Notes under the pieces: model-generated
Databases searched by the model: none
What the model was told of the DNA's origin: nothing
What the model saw: the letters and a program-made list of their open reading frames with translations, nothing else
Assembly (NCBI GenBank): GCA_022820665.1
Contig: JAJEFB010000032.1
Span: 62,001-126,000 of the forward strand
Length of the DNA stretch: 64,000 nt
Reading direction: 5' to 3'
From: Anaerolineae bacterium
GTDB taxonomy: Bacteria; Chloroflexota; Anaerolineae; Aggregatilineales; Phototrophicaceae
Program-made: the position numbers and the translations under genes
Shown: positions 8,213 through 16,647 of the stretch, piece after piece
Numbering within the stretch: the first letter of the stretch is position 1
How the letters are laid out: each line of letters opens with the position of its first letter

Positions 8213-9124
8213 ATGACGCGTCAAGCAGCCGCCACGCGGGCTGCCCACAAAGCAAAAGGGGATACCGCCTGGTATCGCTCCATCAAGGGCCGGCGAGCGC
8301 TCGGAATCTTGCTGACCTTCGCTTTGCTCATCCCGCTGGGCATCTTGTTTGTGGTGCCTTTCTTTGTCATGCTTTCCACCGCCTTGAAGACCAAACCACA
8401 GATCTTCCAATTCCCGCCCAGCCTGATTCCCGATCCCATCGTCTGGGAGAACTTCCCTGAGGGCTGGCGCGGCTATGACTTCATCGATTTCACCGGTTGC
8501 ACCTGGAATTCGGTGAAGATAACCGTCAACAACATCATCGGCAATTTGGTCTCATGCACCTTGGCGGCCTACGCCTTCGCGCGGCTCAAGGCGCGCGGCA
8601 AGAACATCTTTTTCGGCATACTGTTGGCGACCATGCTTCTGCCAAACGAAGCGGTGCTTATCCCGCAATATGTGCTCTTCAGAATCCTGGGCTGGAACGA
8701 CACCCACCTGCCTTTGATGGTGCCGCCCTGGTTTGGCTGGCCCTTCTTCATCTTCTTGTTGCGGCAGTTCTTCCTCACCATCCCCGAAGAATTGGTCGAC
8801 GCCGCCAAGATCGACGGCGCCGGGCACGCGCGCATCTTGATGCAAATCTTCATCCCGCTTTCAAAGCCCGCCCTCGCCACCCTGGCGATTTTCGCCTTCG
8901 TCGGCAACTGGAATAACTTCTTCGGTCCACTGCTCTACCTGCGCACCCCGGAGATTCAGACCCTGCCCGTCTGCCTGGTGCAATATCAAGGCGCCTATGG
9001 CAATACCGATTGGAATCTGATGATGGCGGTGGCGACGATCACCGTGATTCCGGTCTTGCTCATCTTCATCTTCGGCCAGCGCTACTTCGTCGAAGGCATC
9101 GCGACTTCCGGCGTCAAACGCTGA
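8213..9124 (+). CDS. Sugar ABC transporter permease (MalG type)
   Basis: A 303-residue permease with a basic N-terminal tail (about 40 residues) and a first hydrophobic segment at about residues 35-60. The EAA loop EELVDAAKIDGAGHARI precedes the last two membrane spans. It partners the MalF-type permease immediately upstream and ends the three-gene importer operon, although the FG-GAP protein gene 50 nt downstream may be co-transcribed. Family assignment is firm; the substrate is inferred only from neighbouring fucosidases and sulfatases. Confidence 0.9.
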   Translation: MTRQAAATRAAHKAKGDTAWYRSIKGRRALGILLTFALLIPLGILFVVPFFVMLSTALKTKPQIFQFPPSLIPDPIVWENFPEGWRGYDFIDFTGCTWNSVKITVNNIIGNLVSCTLAAYAFARLKARGKNIFFGILLATMLLPNEAVLIPQYVLFRILGWNDTHLPLMVPPWFGWPFFIFLLRQFFLTIPEELVDAAKIDGAGHARILMQIFIPLSKPALATLAIFAFVGNWNNFFGPLLYLRTPEIQTLPVCLVQYQGAYGNTDWNLMMAVATITVIPVLLIFIFGQRYFVEGIATSGVKR

Positions 9125-9173
9125 TGCAACGGCAGCGGCAAAAGTCGCGAATGCAAAGCTGAATCGTCGGCGC

Positions 9174-10775
9174 ATGAAGCATTTCCTCCGCGTGCTGCTG
9201 TCGATTCTGTCTTTGGCGCTGCTTACCGCCATCGGCAAGCTGGATCCCTTCGTCGATGTCAGCGAAAGCGCCGGCATCACCGCTACGCACCGTGGCGAAT
9301 GGGAACTCTTTGACGACGATTTTGCCACCGGTTATCTGGGCATCGGGCAAGCCTGGGGCGACTACGACAACGACGGCTGGCTCGATCTCTATGTCACCGG
9401 CAACAGAGATCCCAGCGTGCTCTACCGAAATATGGGCGATGGCAGGTTCTCGGTCTCGGACTTGACGCCGCAAGTCGCCCTGGCGGACGTAGAGACGGGT
9501 GGCGCCGTCTGGGTCGACTATGACAACGACGGCTGGCAAGATCTTTATGTCGTGAATCATGGACCCAACACCCTCTTTCATAATGAAGGCGGCCAGGGAT
9601 TCAAAGATGTCACCGACGGTGCGGGCGTAGGGGACGCCGGCAAGGGAACCACCGCCACCTGGGGCGACTATGACGGCGACAGTTACCTCGATCTCTATGT
9701 TGTTAACTGGTCCTGTTTCCCCGAATGCGGCGATCCCAATATCACGCTGAACCACGACGCCGCCCGCGACACGCTCTATCACAACCAGGGCGACGGCAGC
9801 TTCGTCGACGTCAGCCACCTTCTGGAATATGATCTGCTGCTCGGCGCGGGATTCACCGCCAGTTTCACCGATTACGACAATGACGGCGACGCCGATATCT
9901 ACGTGGTCAACGACCAGTTCAAGAACATGCTGGGCAATATCCTCTGGCGCAACGATGGCGAGGGCTGCGGCGGCTGGTGCTGGAGCGACGCCTCGGTCGA
10001 AGCCGGCGCGCGTACTTTTATCCACGGCATGGGCTTGGCTGTCGGCGACTACGATAACGATCTCGACCTCGACTTTTATTTTTCCGATATGGTCAACGGC
10101 ATGGTGCTCCTGCAAAACCAGGGCGACGGCACCTTCGATGATGTTGCCGATGACGCCGGCGTCGTCGTCGGTCCCAGCAGCGCAGTCGGCTGGGGCACGA
10201 TCTTTTTCGATTATGACAATGACAGTTGGCTCGATCTTTACCTCACCGCTACCGAATTCATTCAGTTCGATATCCACAGCGGTCCCGAAGGCATGATGTT
10301 CGCGTATCGTGAATTCTTGTTTCGCAATCGCGGGGACGGCAGCTTCGCCGACGCCACGCCGCAGAAGTGGATTGATGATGCCGCGCCAAGCATGGGATTG
10401 GCTTACGCCGACTATGACAAGGACGGCTGGCTGGATTTTGTGCTGGGCAATTGGAATCAAGGTTACGTATTGTACAGAAACACCGGCGGCCTCAGTCATG
10501 ACCGCAATTGGATCAATGTGCGCCTGAGGGGCGGCGGCGATATCAACCGCGACGCGATTGGCGCCCGCGTATACCTCGCCACCGACAGCGGCAGAACGCT
10601 GATGCAGGAGGTCAAATGCGGCTCCAGCCTGGGCGCCGGCAACGATACCGCCCTGCACTTCGGCTTGGGCGAAGACAGCGTCCGCGAACTGCGCGTGCGC
10701 TGGCCCAACGGTGAAGAATCCTTGCTGAGCGATGTCGACGTCAATCAATTCCTGGAAGTGAACTATGTCGGCTGA
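9174..10775 (+). CDS. Secreted FG-GAP/VCBS repeat protein with ASPIC/UnbV tail (CRTAC1-like)
   Basis: A 533-residue exported protein. After a signal peptide (residues 1-22) come at least five VCBS/FG-GAP repeats recognisable by D-Y-D-N-D-G-W-x-D-L-Y-V calcium-binding loops (first near residue 63), predicted to form an integrin-like beta-propeller. The last about 70 residues (IGARVYL ... LHFGLGEDSVRELRVRWPNG) match the ASPIC/UnbV domain. Such proteins are extracellular and often sit beside carbohydrate or adhesion functions, but no defined activity is known. It follows the ABC importer by 50 nt with no terminator seen, so it may be a surface glycan-binding partner. That role is inference. Confidence 0.85.
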   Translation: MKHFLRVLLSILSLALLTAIGKLDPFVDVSESAGITATHRGEWELFDDDFATGYLGIGQAWGDYDNDGWLDLYVTGNRDPSVLYRNMGDGRFSVSDLTPQVALADVETGGAVWVDYDNDGWQDLYVVNHGPNTLFHNEGGQGFKDVTDGAGVGDAGKGTTATWGDYDGDSYLDLYVVNWSCFPECGDPNITLNHDAARDTLYHNQGDGSFVDVSHLLEYDLLLGAGFTASFTDYDNDGDADIYVVNDQFKNMLGNILWRNDGEGCGGWCWSDASVEAGARTFIHGMGLAVGDYDNDLDLDFYFSDMVNGMVLLQNQGDGTFDDVADDAGVVVGPSSAVGWGTIFFDYDNDSWLDLYLTATEFIQFDIHSGPEGMMFAYREFLFRNRGDGSFADATPQKWIDDAAPSMGLAYADYDKDGWLDFVLGNWNQGYVLYRNTGGLSHDRNWINVRLRGGGDINRDAIGARVYLATDSGRTLMQEVKCGSSLGAGNDTALHFGLGEDSVRELRVRWPNGEESLLSDVDVNQFLEVNYVG

Positions 10776-10793
10776 CATCGCGAGCCGACATAG
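10763..10793. terminator. Bidirectional hairpin between convergent genes
   Basis: CTATGTCGGCT (10763-10773) pairs perfectly with AGCCGACATAG (10783-10793), an 11-bp stem with a 9-nt loop overlapping the stop codon of the FG-GAP gene. There is no long T-tract, but the place between convergent genes suits termination. Confidence 0.5.
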
Positions 10794-10816
10794 CTAGCCA
10801 GCTCCTTCCGCGCCCG

Positions 10817-12058
10817 TCAAGACTTCAGATACAGCTTGATCACCGGTACTTCGGTTCGTGGCTGCGGCACCGGCAATTGCAGTTGCGCGGACTTGTCGTC
10901 GCCAATGCTGAACGCGATTTCGCTGCCGTCGTGCAAGAATTCGGCATAGGCGAGGCGATCGCCGATCCCGTCTACGTACAGATGGCGGAAAGGATAGGCG
11001 AAGACGTGTACATAGAGCAAGTCGCCATTCTGCGTCAGCCGGCAGTCCTGCGGCGCGGCGAATGCGCTGGCGCTACAGCCGTAAATGGCTTCGCTGTGTT
11101 GCGCCATCCAGTCGCGGTAGACGCGCAAGGCAGCCACCGCGCGGTAATCCAACTCGCCGGAGGCTGTCGGTCCCACATTCATCAGCAGGTTCCCGCCCGT
11201 CGCCACGGTATTGACCAACATGCGAATCAACTGACCGGGGCTTTTCCAGGTGGCTTCGTCGCGGTGATATCCCCAAGATCCGCTGAAGGTTTGGCAGGTT
11301 TCCCAGACCACCGGTTCGCCATCCACCCGCACCCATTCACGCGGTTGAAACTGCTCCGGCGTGTGAAAATCAACCGACGACGGCAGATCGAGCCGGTTGT
11401 TGATGATGATCTCCGGCTGCAAGGAACGCGAAAGGGCTTCGAGACCTTCGCTGTCCCAGTCGTCGCGACCCTTGCCGTCTTCGCCCGGGTAGGAAAAATC
11501 GTACCAGATGACGTCGATTTTGCCGTAGTTGCTCAGCAACTCGCGAACCTGATTCTTCATGTAGTCGCGGTACTGGCTCATATCGCGGTCCCGGTTTAAT
11601 CCGGCGCGATCGAGATGATTGCGCTGCGAGTGAATCCGATCCACCGTGAAATCAGGATGATGCCAGTCGATCAACGAATAGTAGAACCCGACTTTCAAGC
11701 CCCGACTGCGGAAGGCGTCGACGACTTCCGCCAACAGATCCTTTCCCCAAGGCGTATTGGTCGCTTTGTAGTCGGTATGCTGCGAATCCCAGAGGCAGAA
11801 ACCTTCATGGTGCTTGGAGGTGATCACCATGTACTTCATGCCGGCGTCCCGCGCCAGGTCCGCCCATTTGCCGGGATCGAAACGGACGGGATTGAAGTAT
11901 TTGAAGTAGGGCGCATATTGCTCGTCGGTCAGTTCCTCGCGCTGTTTGACCCATTCATGGCGGGCCGGCAGGGCGTACAAGCCCCAGTGGATGAACATGC
12001 CAAAGCGGTCATTTACGAACCATTCGGTATTGCCCTTGGTCGATTTTGTTTGATGCAT
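10817..12058 (-). CDS. Alpha-L-fucosidase (GH29)
   Basis: A 413-residue glycoside hydrolase predicted to release terminal L-fucose by a retaining mechanism. GH29 hallmarks are present in order: GMFIHWGLY (HWG at 24-26), SKHHEGFCLWDS (HH at 83-84), WYDFSYPG with the likely nucleophile Asp187, and GGNLLMNVGP. No signal peptide is visible, so action on imported oligosaccharides in the cytoplasm is likely. AAAGGAA precedes the ATG. It lies 57 nt behind a malate/lactate-type dehydrogenase gene on the same strand. It is shorter than the other four fucosidases here and belongs to a different subgroup from those at 21699 and 29139. Confidence 0.92.
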   Translation of the reverse strand: MHQTKSTKGNTEWFVNDRFGMFIHWGLYALPARHEWVKQREELTDEQYAPYFKYFNPVRFDPGKWADLARDAGMKYMVITSKHHEGFCLWDSQHTDYKATNTPWGKDLLAEVVDAFRSRGLKVGFYYSLIDWHHPDFTVDRIHSQRNHLDRAGLNRDRDMSQYRDYMKNQVRELLSNYGKIDVIWYDFSYPGEDGKGRDDWDSEGLEALSRSLQPEIIINNRLDLPSSVDFHTPEQFQPREWVRVDGEPVVWETCQTFSGSWGYHRDEATWKSPGQLIRMLVNTVATGGNLLMNVGPTASGELDYRAVAALRVYRDWMAQHSEAIYGCSASAFAAPQDCRLTQNGDLLYVHVFAYPFRHLYVDGIGDRLAYAEFLHDGSEIAFSIGDDKSAQLQLPVPQPRTEVPVIKLYLKS

Positions 12059-12115
12059 CTGAAATTCCTTTCCATTAGTGACGAGCAGAGTGAACTATGA
12101 AGCGAACTTAGCCGG

Positions 12116-13159
12116 CTAATTGTTGCCCGCGCAGGCCAAGCCCATCTCCTGCGCCAATCCTCGCAGATCCTCCCAAACGGCATCCGGCAGGGGAATGCCA
12201 TCCTTGGCGCGCTCCCGATACGACCTCGCCTCTGGCTCGCCTGGCAATAGCACCTCGTCAAAGCCTTCTGCCGGCGCAGCCGCTTTCACCCGTCGCGTCA
12301 ACGCGCCGACATGCCGCCGGAAATCGGTGTCTTCGTCAAATGCCCGCGGATCCAGCGCCATCATCAAGCTCGGATTGCCAAAGTGAAACTCGGCGGATGT
12401 GATCGGACGGTGACCGGCCAGCAGCGTCGGGATAATCTCCATCATCATCGCCAGACCCGAGCCCTTGTGGGCGCCCATCGGCAACAAGACAGCGCCTTCG
12501 TCCAAAATAGCGGCGTCGGTCGTCGGCCGCCCATGCCTGTCCAGCATCATGCCCGTTGGCACGGGACTCCCTTTGGCTCGCGCCAGCACGATCTTGCCAT
12601 GCGCCACGCCAGCCGTGGCAAAATCAAGCAATAACGTGCCCGAACCCTCACAAGGGACAGCGAAGGACATCGGATTGGTGCCGAAGACGCGCTCGCGCCC
12701 GCCATAAGGCGTCACCCAGCCGCGGAACATCGTGCCGCTGGTGAAACAGATGCCGATCACCCCCCCTGCGGCGATCATCTGCGTATATTCTCCCAAGCGC
12801 CCGATGTGCGTGCTTTGCCCCAGCGAGACGGCGCTGATGCCATGCTGCTGCGCTAACTCGATGGCCAGCGCCGCCGTGAAGCGAGCGCCGATCTGCCCGA
12901 AGCCATATCCGCCGGTCACCATGGCTGTCGCCCCGAAGCGGCGCTTGACGCCCGGGCGTGCGCTCGGCTTGATCATGCCCTCCTTGATCATGCTGACATA
13001 TTGCTTGACGCGCAGCACGCCGTGCGAGTCGTGCCCGAAGAGGTTGGTCAATACCAGCGACTCGGCCACCGCTGACGCGATGTCGCTTGGCGCCCCGACC
13101 CCCTCGAAGATGCCGCGGCACAGGCGCTGCAGCGATTCGGCTCGAATGCTATATGTCAA
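12116..13159 (-). CDS. Malate/L-lactate/ureidoglycolate-type dehydrogenase (Ldh_2 family)
   Basis: An NAD(P)-dependent 2-hydroxyacid dehydrogenase of the Ldh_2 fold, distinct from classical Rossmann MDH/LDH. Recognisable blocks are FGHDSHGVLRVKQYV, the GGYGFGQ segment, GLGQSTHIGRLGEY-like residues and GAHKGSGLAMMMEI. I chose the TTG at 13159 (LTYSIRAESLQRL), which has AAAGG upstream and gives 347 residues, the usual family size; the open frame runs further upstream but that part has no family resemblance. Being next to a fucosidase, it could oxidise or reduce a hydroxyacid such as lactate formed from fucose breakdown. That is inference; the family has many substrates. Confidence 0.82.
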   Translation of the reverse strand: MTYSIRAESLQRLCRGIFEGVGAPSDIASAVAESLVLTNLFGHDSHGVLRVKQYVSMIKEGMIKPSARPGVKRRFGATAMVTGGYGFGQIGARFTAALAIELAQQHGISAVSLGQSTHIGRLGEYTQMIAAGGVIGICFTSGTMFRGWVTPYGGRERVFGTNPMSFAVPCEGSGTLLLDFATAGVAHGKIVLARAKGSPVPTGMMLDRHGRPTTDAAILDEGAVLLPMGAHKGSGLAMMMEIIPTLLAGHRPITSAEFHFGNPSLMMALDPRAFDEDTDFRRHVGALTRRVKAAAPAEGFDEVLLPGEPEARSYRERAKDGIPLPDAVWEDLRGLAQEMGLACAGNN

Positions 13160-13430
13160 ACGATTGCCTTTGCGCGCAGATCGATAATCAACGGAAGTGT
13201 AACGCCTGCATTCGACAGACGCAAGACGACCGGCGGTCAGTATCTTCGCGACCCACGCGACCCGCGGAGACGCCTGCTTCCCAGCCCGCAGTGCTCGGAT
13301 AACCACATTGAACATGACACCATTTGACAGCCCAAGCCCCATCTACATTCGCCTCGAAACCCGTAGGGGGCCTATAGAGTCTGTTGAAATACTCGTTTTA
13401 CCCCACCCCAAACCCCTCCCCCATAAAGAG
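13160..13430. other. Gap before the IS element
   Basis: I see no gene here. Its right end (13396-13430) is a C-rich dispersed module that was split by the IS insertion, with the left target-site copy at 13420-13430. Confidence 0.6.
13420..13430 (+). repeat. Target-site duplication, left
   Basis: CCCATAAAGAG, identical to 14653-14663 and directly abutting the terminal inverted repeat of the IS. Confidence 0.9.
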
Positions 13431-14652
13431 CTGAGGAGCGGACATGTTTTCACTGCAAGCGCCTGTCCGGGACTAATTTGAGTTTCGGACAGACGCCTTG
13501 CCGATTAACGCACTCAATAAAGAACTGCAGTCCTTCTTTGAAGAGGCTCCATTGCCGTCGCCATTTTCCTGCTTTGTTTTGAATGAGCCCACGCGCCCGA
13601 CCCTGCTCAACGGCATAACATCCGAAGTTAATCATCCAAGTGTAAGCCACCGCCAGGATAGCCAGGAATCTTGACATTTTCTGCGGGCAGCGCAGGTAAC
13701 TCCTAGGCCAGTTCCAGCCCCCGCTCTTTAAATCGCGGAAGGTCTGTTCTTGCCAATTGCGCCGTGCATATTCATGTCCTGTCAGACTGCTATCGTTACT
13801 CACCAGCAGCCAAGGTTCGCCGCAAGCCTTGTCCCAAATGACACGCACATGAGCCGGAATGCGTCCCCGTTTCTTGAATACCTTGCCGCTAGCCGACCAG
13901 TTCTGTCCCGGTTTTGCTTGGTGGTAAATGGTCAATTCACCCGCTTCCGTGACTATCTTGGTCTGTCTGGTAATCCGAAACAAGTACTTCAGACCTCTGT
14001 CATTTACCTGCTTACACAGCGCCGGTGATGTTCCGATGCCACGATCAGCCAAAACAATCGCTTTCATGCCGCTCGGCATCCCCCTTTGTACCAGAGACAG
14101 CAATTCAGCTATCATCTTCACCTGACCTCCAGCCGGGTAGTGCTTATGGCTATTCGCCTTGTAACAACGCCAGACCAGCGGTATACAACGGCTCTCAAAG
14201 GCAAGCCCCACCATCATCACCGCGATCCGGTCCTTAATCTTTGTCTCGTCTACCAACAAGTAGATTCGCTTTGTCCTTAGACGGGTCAATATCGCCCAGG
14301 ACCATTCCACAAAAAAACACTCACTACCCCATCTCTCATTCTCAACAAACCGCCGCAACCGTCTCGCCGCGCTGCACACCCGCTCCCCGCAGGCAACACT
14401 CCGCGCGATCCCCATCTGTTGACTACTCTCTGACAAGACCACCCCATAGCTAAATAGTGCCAAATTCACCAACTGCCAACTATTCAAACTCGGTAAATAC
14501 CTCGCTAATTCCTTTGTCCACTGGTAAAGTACCTTGAGATTCATCAGTTTCATCTTTCTATACAATGCTTGGATAGAAGTGTTACTGATGAATCTTCACC
14601 GCAATCCTTAATCGCCGCCATTCACTTAGCCACAAACATGTCCGCTCCTCAG
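13431..14652 (-). mobile_element. Complete IS4-like insertion sequence (1222 bp)
   Basis: Bounded by perfect 19-bp terminal inverted repeats, CTGAGGAGCGGACATGTTT at 13431-13449 and its reverse complement at 14634-14652, and flanked by an 11-bp direct repeat CCCATAAAGAG. It contains one transposase gene with an intact DDE triad. Size, long target duplication and transposase type fit the IS4 superfamily. Intact ends and frame suggest recent insertion, into a C-rich dispersed repeat. Confidence 0.93.
13450..14553 (-). CDS. IS4-family DDE transposase
   Basis: A 367-residue transposase filling the IS. From the ATG at 14553 (AGAAAG just upstream; a TTG at 14565 is an alternative) the catalytic residues are Asp102 (YLLVDETKIKDR), Asp170 (IVLADRGIGTS) and Glu269 (NWQEQTFRDLKSGGWNW, the E-box region typical of IS4-like enzymes). 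The stop lies at the inner edge of the left terminal repeat. No frameshift or truncation is seen, so it is probably active. Compared with neighbours it is more AT-rich and has different codon choices, as expected for an acquired element. Confidence 0.92.
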   Translation of the reverse strand: MKLMNLKVLYQWTKELARYLPSLNSWQLVNLALFSYGVVLSESSQQMGIARSVACGERVCSAARRLRRFVENERWGSECFFVEWSWAILTRLRTKRIYLLVDETKIKDRIAVMMVGLAFESRCIPLVWRCYKANSHKHYPAGGQVKMIAELLSLVQRGMPSGMKAIVLADRGIGTSPALCKQVNDRGLKYLFRITRQTKIVTEAGELTIYHQAKPGQNWSASGKVFKKRGRIPAHVRVIWDKACGEPWLLVSNDSSLTGHEYARRNWQEQTFRDLKSGGWNWPRSYLRCPQKMSRFLAILAVAYTWMINFGCYAVEQGRARGLIQNKAGKWRRQWSLFKEGLQFFIECVNRQGVCPKLKLVPDRRLQ

Positions 14653-14663
14653 CCCATAAAGAG
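14653..14663 (+). repeat. Target-site duplication, right
   Basis: CCCATAAAGAG, direct copy of 13420-13430, immediately outside the right terminal inverted repeat. Confidence 0.9.
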
Positions 14664-14754
14664 CGAGGGGCTTAAGCGGCTCAATACAGGTTACTAAAGT
14701 CCCCTTCCCTCCTTGTAGGCTGAGGACATGACAGGGTTCAGCGGGAATGGAATC

Positions 14755-14792
14755 GTGACAAGATCTGACCATTTTGCGGGGATTTTGGGCGA
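14755..14792 (-). repeat. 38-bp repeat, copy 2
   Basis: Exact inverted copy of 5518-5555. It is followed by AGTCGCCCCTAC, which with GGGCGA forms the recurrent GGGCGAC hairpin. Confidence 0.85.
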
Positions 14793-14903
14793 TTCACAGA
14801 GTCGCCCCTACCAACGTCGTTGGTACTTTGGGTTTAGAATTTCATGTCATGGACTGGCTACGAAGCATTTCAAGCCAGAAGGAAACATAGTCCAGGCAGC
14901 GCT

Positions 14904-14932
14904 TTGGCAGTCAAAATCAAATGTGGTATGCT
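14904..14932 (+). promoter_or_regulatory. Putative promoter of the chaperonin-like operon
   Basis: TTGGCA (14904-14909), a 17-bp spacer and TATGCT (14927-14932). It would give a leader of about 100 nt. No CIRCE (TTAGCACTC-N9-GAGTGCTAA) is present, so HrcA heat-shock control is unlikely. Confidence 0.45.
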
Positions 14933-15038
14933 TACCAGCGTTCGCTTGCCGACAGGCATTCCGCAAAAGCCGAATTGTTTGCTCGCGCGTCTTAGAGGAA
15001 GCGAACCGACTTAGCCAACCGGAATTCACGCGCAATCC

Positions 15039-16646
15039 ATGCCCGTTCCAAAAGTCATCCACGAGCCACGGACGCAAGAAGCGATTCGCCGCGGCGTAGC
15101 CGTCTTGAGCAACGCCATTCGTCCGACGCTGGGTCCTCTGCCGCGACGCCTGGTCGCGGAGAACCAAGCGAAGTTCGAGTTGCTGGATGACGGCGGCATC
15201 ATCGCCAGGCGCATTATCGCGCTGGAAGACAGGGAAGATGACGTCGGCGCCATGCTCTTGCGACAGGTATTGTGGCAGGCGCATCAACAAGTCGGCGACG
15301 GCGCGGCCACAACCGCCGTTCTATACGAGAGCATTTACAACGAGGGACTGCGCTTCATCGCCGCCGGCGCCGACGCTATGCGGCTGCGAGCGAGCCTGGG
15401 AGAACTCCTGCCGCAGTTGACCGATTCCCTTCTCTCCCAGGCGCGGATCCTGACCGAAGCCAGAGAACTTGAGGGGATCGCTTTTTCTGTCTGTTACGAC
15501 GAAGAAATGGCGGCTGTCCTGGGCGAGGTGATCGACACGGTCGGTCAATACGGACAAGTTGATATCCGCGCCGGTCATGGACGGGGCATGGAACACAACT
15601 ATGTCGATGGCGCTTATTGGAAGGGCGGCGTCCAATCCAAAGAGATGCTGCGCGGCACGGCTCGGCTGGTTGCCGAGATGGAGGAAGCCGCGATTCTGGT
15701 CACGGACATGGATATCGAAGAACCGCGCGACTTGGTTCCGCTGATGCAATTGGCGCTGCGCAGCAAAATCAGCAAGCTCCTGTTAATCGTCAAGTCAATA
15801 TCGGAAACGGGCATATCGGTGGTGCTTGATGACCGTTTGCGCAGCAAGATTCAGACGGTCGTGGTCAAGATTGATACCTATCTGCAAGACGAATTGCTCC
15901 AGGCTTGCCGGGATATCGCCCTGTTGACCGGCGGCAGGCCGGTACTGGGCGCCGCGGGCCAATCCCTGGAGGAAGTCGCCGAGGGAGACTTCGGCCGTGC
16001 TCGCTGGGTTTGGGCGGACGACAAAAACTTCGGCTTCGCCAGCGGCGAGGGCGATCCGATCCAGATTCGGCGCCAGGCACGAGTGCTGCGGCAAGCTCAC
16101 GCGGAGGCGGCAGACGACGATGATCGCGAACGCCTGCTCAAGCGCCTGGGAAAACTGAACGGAGGCGTAGCCACGGTGCAAGTCGGGGGCATCGCCGATG
16201 ATGAAATCAAAGGGCGCAAGGAACTGGCGGAACGCACCGTCCGCGCTATGCGGCTCGCGCTCGCGGGCGGCGTGATTCCAGGCGGCGGCGTCTCACTGTT
16301 GAACTGCGGACGCGGCTTGCTGGATGCGGCTGGCGACCAAGAGAGTCTGGAAGCGCGAGCGGCGCGACAGATCATGGCGGCGGCGCTGGAAGCGCCCATG
16401 CGTTCCTTGCTCGAAAACGGCGGCTACGACGCCAGTGAGATCCTCGCCCAATTGCAATTATATGAAAGCGGATACGGCTTTGATGTTATGAAAGGCGAAT
16501 TCGTCGACATGGCGGAGGCCGGCATTTTTGATGTGGCGGGCGTGCAAGTTGAAGCGCTTCAACGCGCCGTCACAAGCGCCGCGCTGGCATTGACAATTGA
16601 TGTGCTGGTCTTGCATCGAGATCCGGAAACGATGACGGAGCCCTAG
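15039..16646 (+). CDS. Divergent GroEL/Cpn60-like chaperonin, ATPase probably impaired
   Basis: A 535-residue group I chaperonin homologue aligning with GroEL almost end to end: RGVAVLSNAIRPTLGP (18-33), DGGIIARRI (Asp51 = GroEL D52), GDGAATTAVL (Asp87 kept, but the TTT phosphate-binding triplet is AAT), KLNGGVATVQVGG (372-384), GGVIPGGGVSLLN (410-422), GIFD (Asp498 = D495). GroEL D398, the residue needed for ATP hydrolysis, falls on Arg399 in an ungapped alignment. The GPKGRN loop reads GPLPRR, and the C-terminal GGM tail is absent. No groES is nearby. It is co-transcribed with the propeller gene 1 nt downstream. I infer a non-cycling or specialised chaperonin; housekeeping GroEL must lie elsewhere. 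No clear ribosome site precedes the ATG. Confidence 0.85.
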   Translation: MPVPKVIHEPRTQEAIRRGVAVLSNAIRPTLGPLPRRLVAENQAKFELLDDGGIIARRIIALEDREDDVGAMLLRQVLWQAHQQVGDGAATTAVLYESIYNEGLRFIAAGADAMRLRASLGELLPQLTDSLLSQARILTEARELEGIAFSVCYDEEMAAVLGEVIDTVGQYGQVDIRAGHGRGMEHNYVDGAYWKGGVQSKEMLRGTARLVAEMEEAAILVTDMDIEEPRDLVPLMQLALRSKISKLLLIVKSISETGISVVLDDRLRSKIQTVVVKIDTYLQDELLQACRDIALLTGGRPVLGAAGQSLEEVAEGDFGRARWVWADDKNFGFASGEGDPIQIRRQARVLRQAHAEAADDDDRERLLKRLGKLNGGVATVQVGGIADDEIKGRKELAERTVRAMRLALAGGVIPGGGVSLLNCGRGLLDAAGDQESLEARAARQIMAAALEAPMRSLLENGGYDASEILAQLQLYESGYGFDVMKGEFVDMAEAGIFDVAGVQVEALQRAVTSAALALTIDVLVLHRDPETMTEP

Positions 16647-16647
16647 C

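Larger units (their letters stand above)
14664..15038. other. Gap between the IS and the chaperonin gene
   Basis: No gene is seen. It contains the right half of the split C-rich module, a further CCTTGTAGGCTGAGGACATG module, the inverted 38-bp repeat (14755-14792), a GGGCGA...TCGCCCCTAC hairpin and the promoter at 14904-14932. Confidence 0.6.

Noticed and set aside
9114..10778. 554-codon minus-strand open frame opposite the FG-GAP gene
   Set aside because: The repeated Val/Ile/Asp/Ala composition is the antisense image of the DYDNDG repeats. The plus strand has a signal peptide and known domains.
14664..15038. CIRCE heat-shock operator before the GroEL-like gene
   Set aside because: No TTAGCACTC/GAGTGCTAA pair is present.
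14728..15099. Open frame between the IS and the chaperonin-like gene
   Set aside because: It runs through the 38-bp repeat and a promoter and overlaps the chaperonin start in another frame.
15039..16646. Housekeeping groEL
   Set aside because: Loss of the D398 equivalent, altered phosphate loop, missing GGM tail and absence of groES argue for a paralogue.
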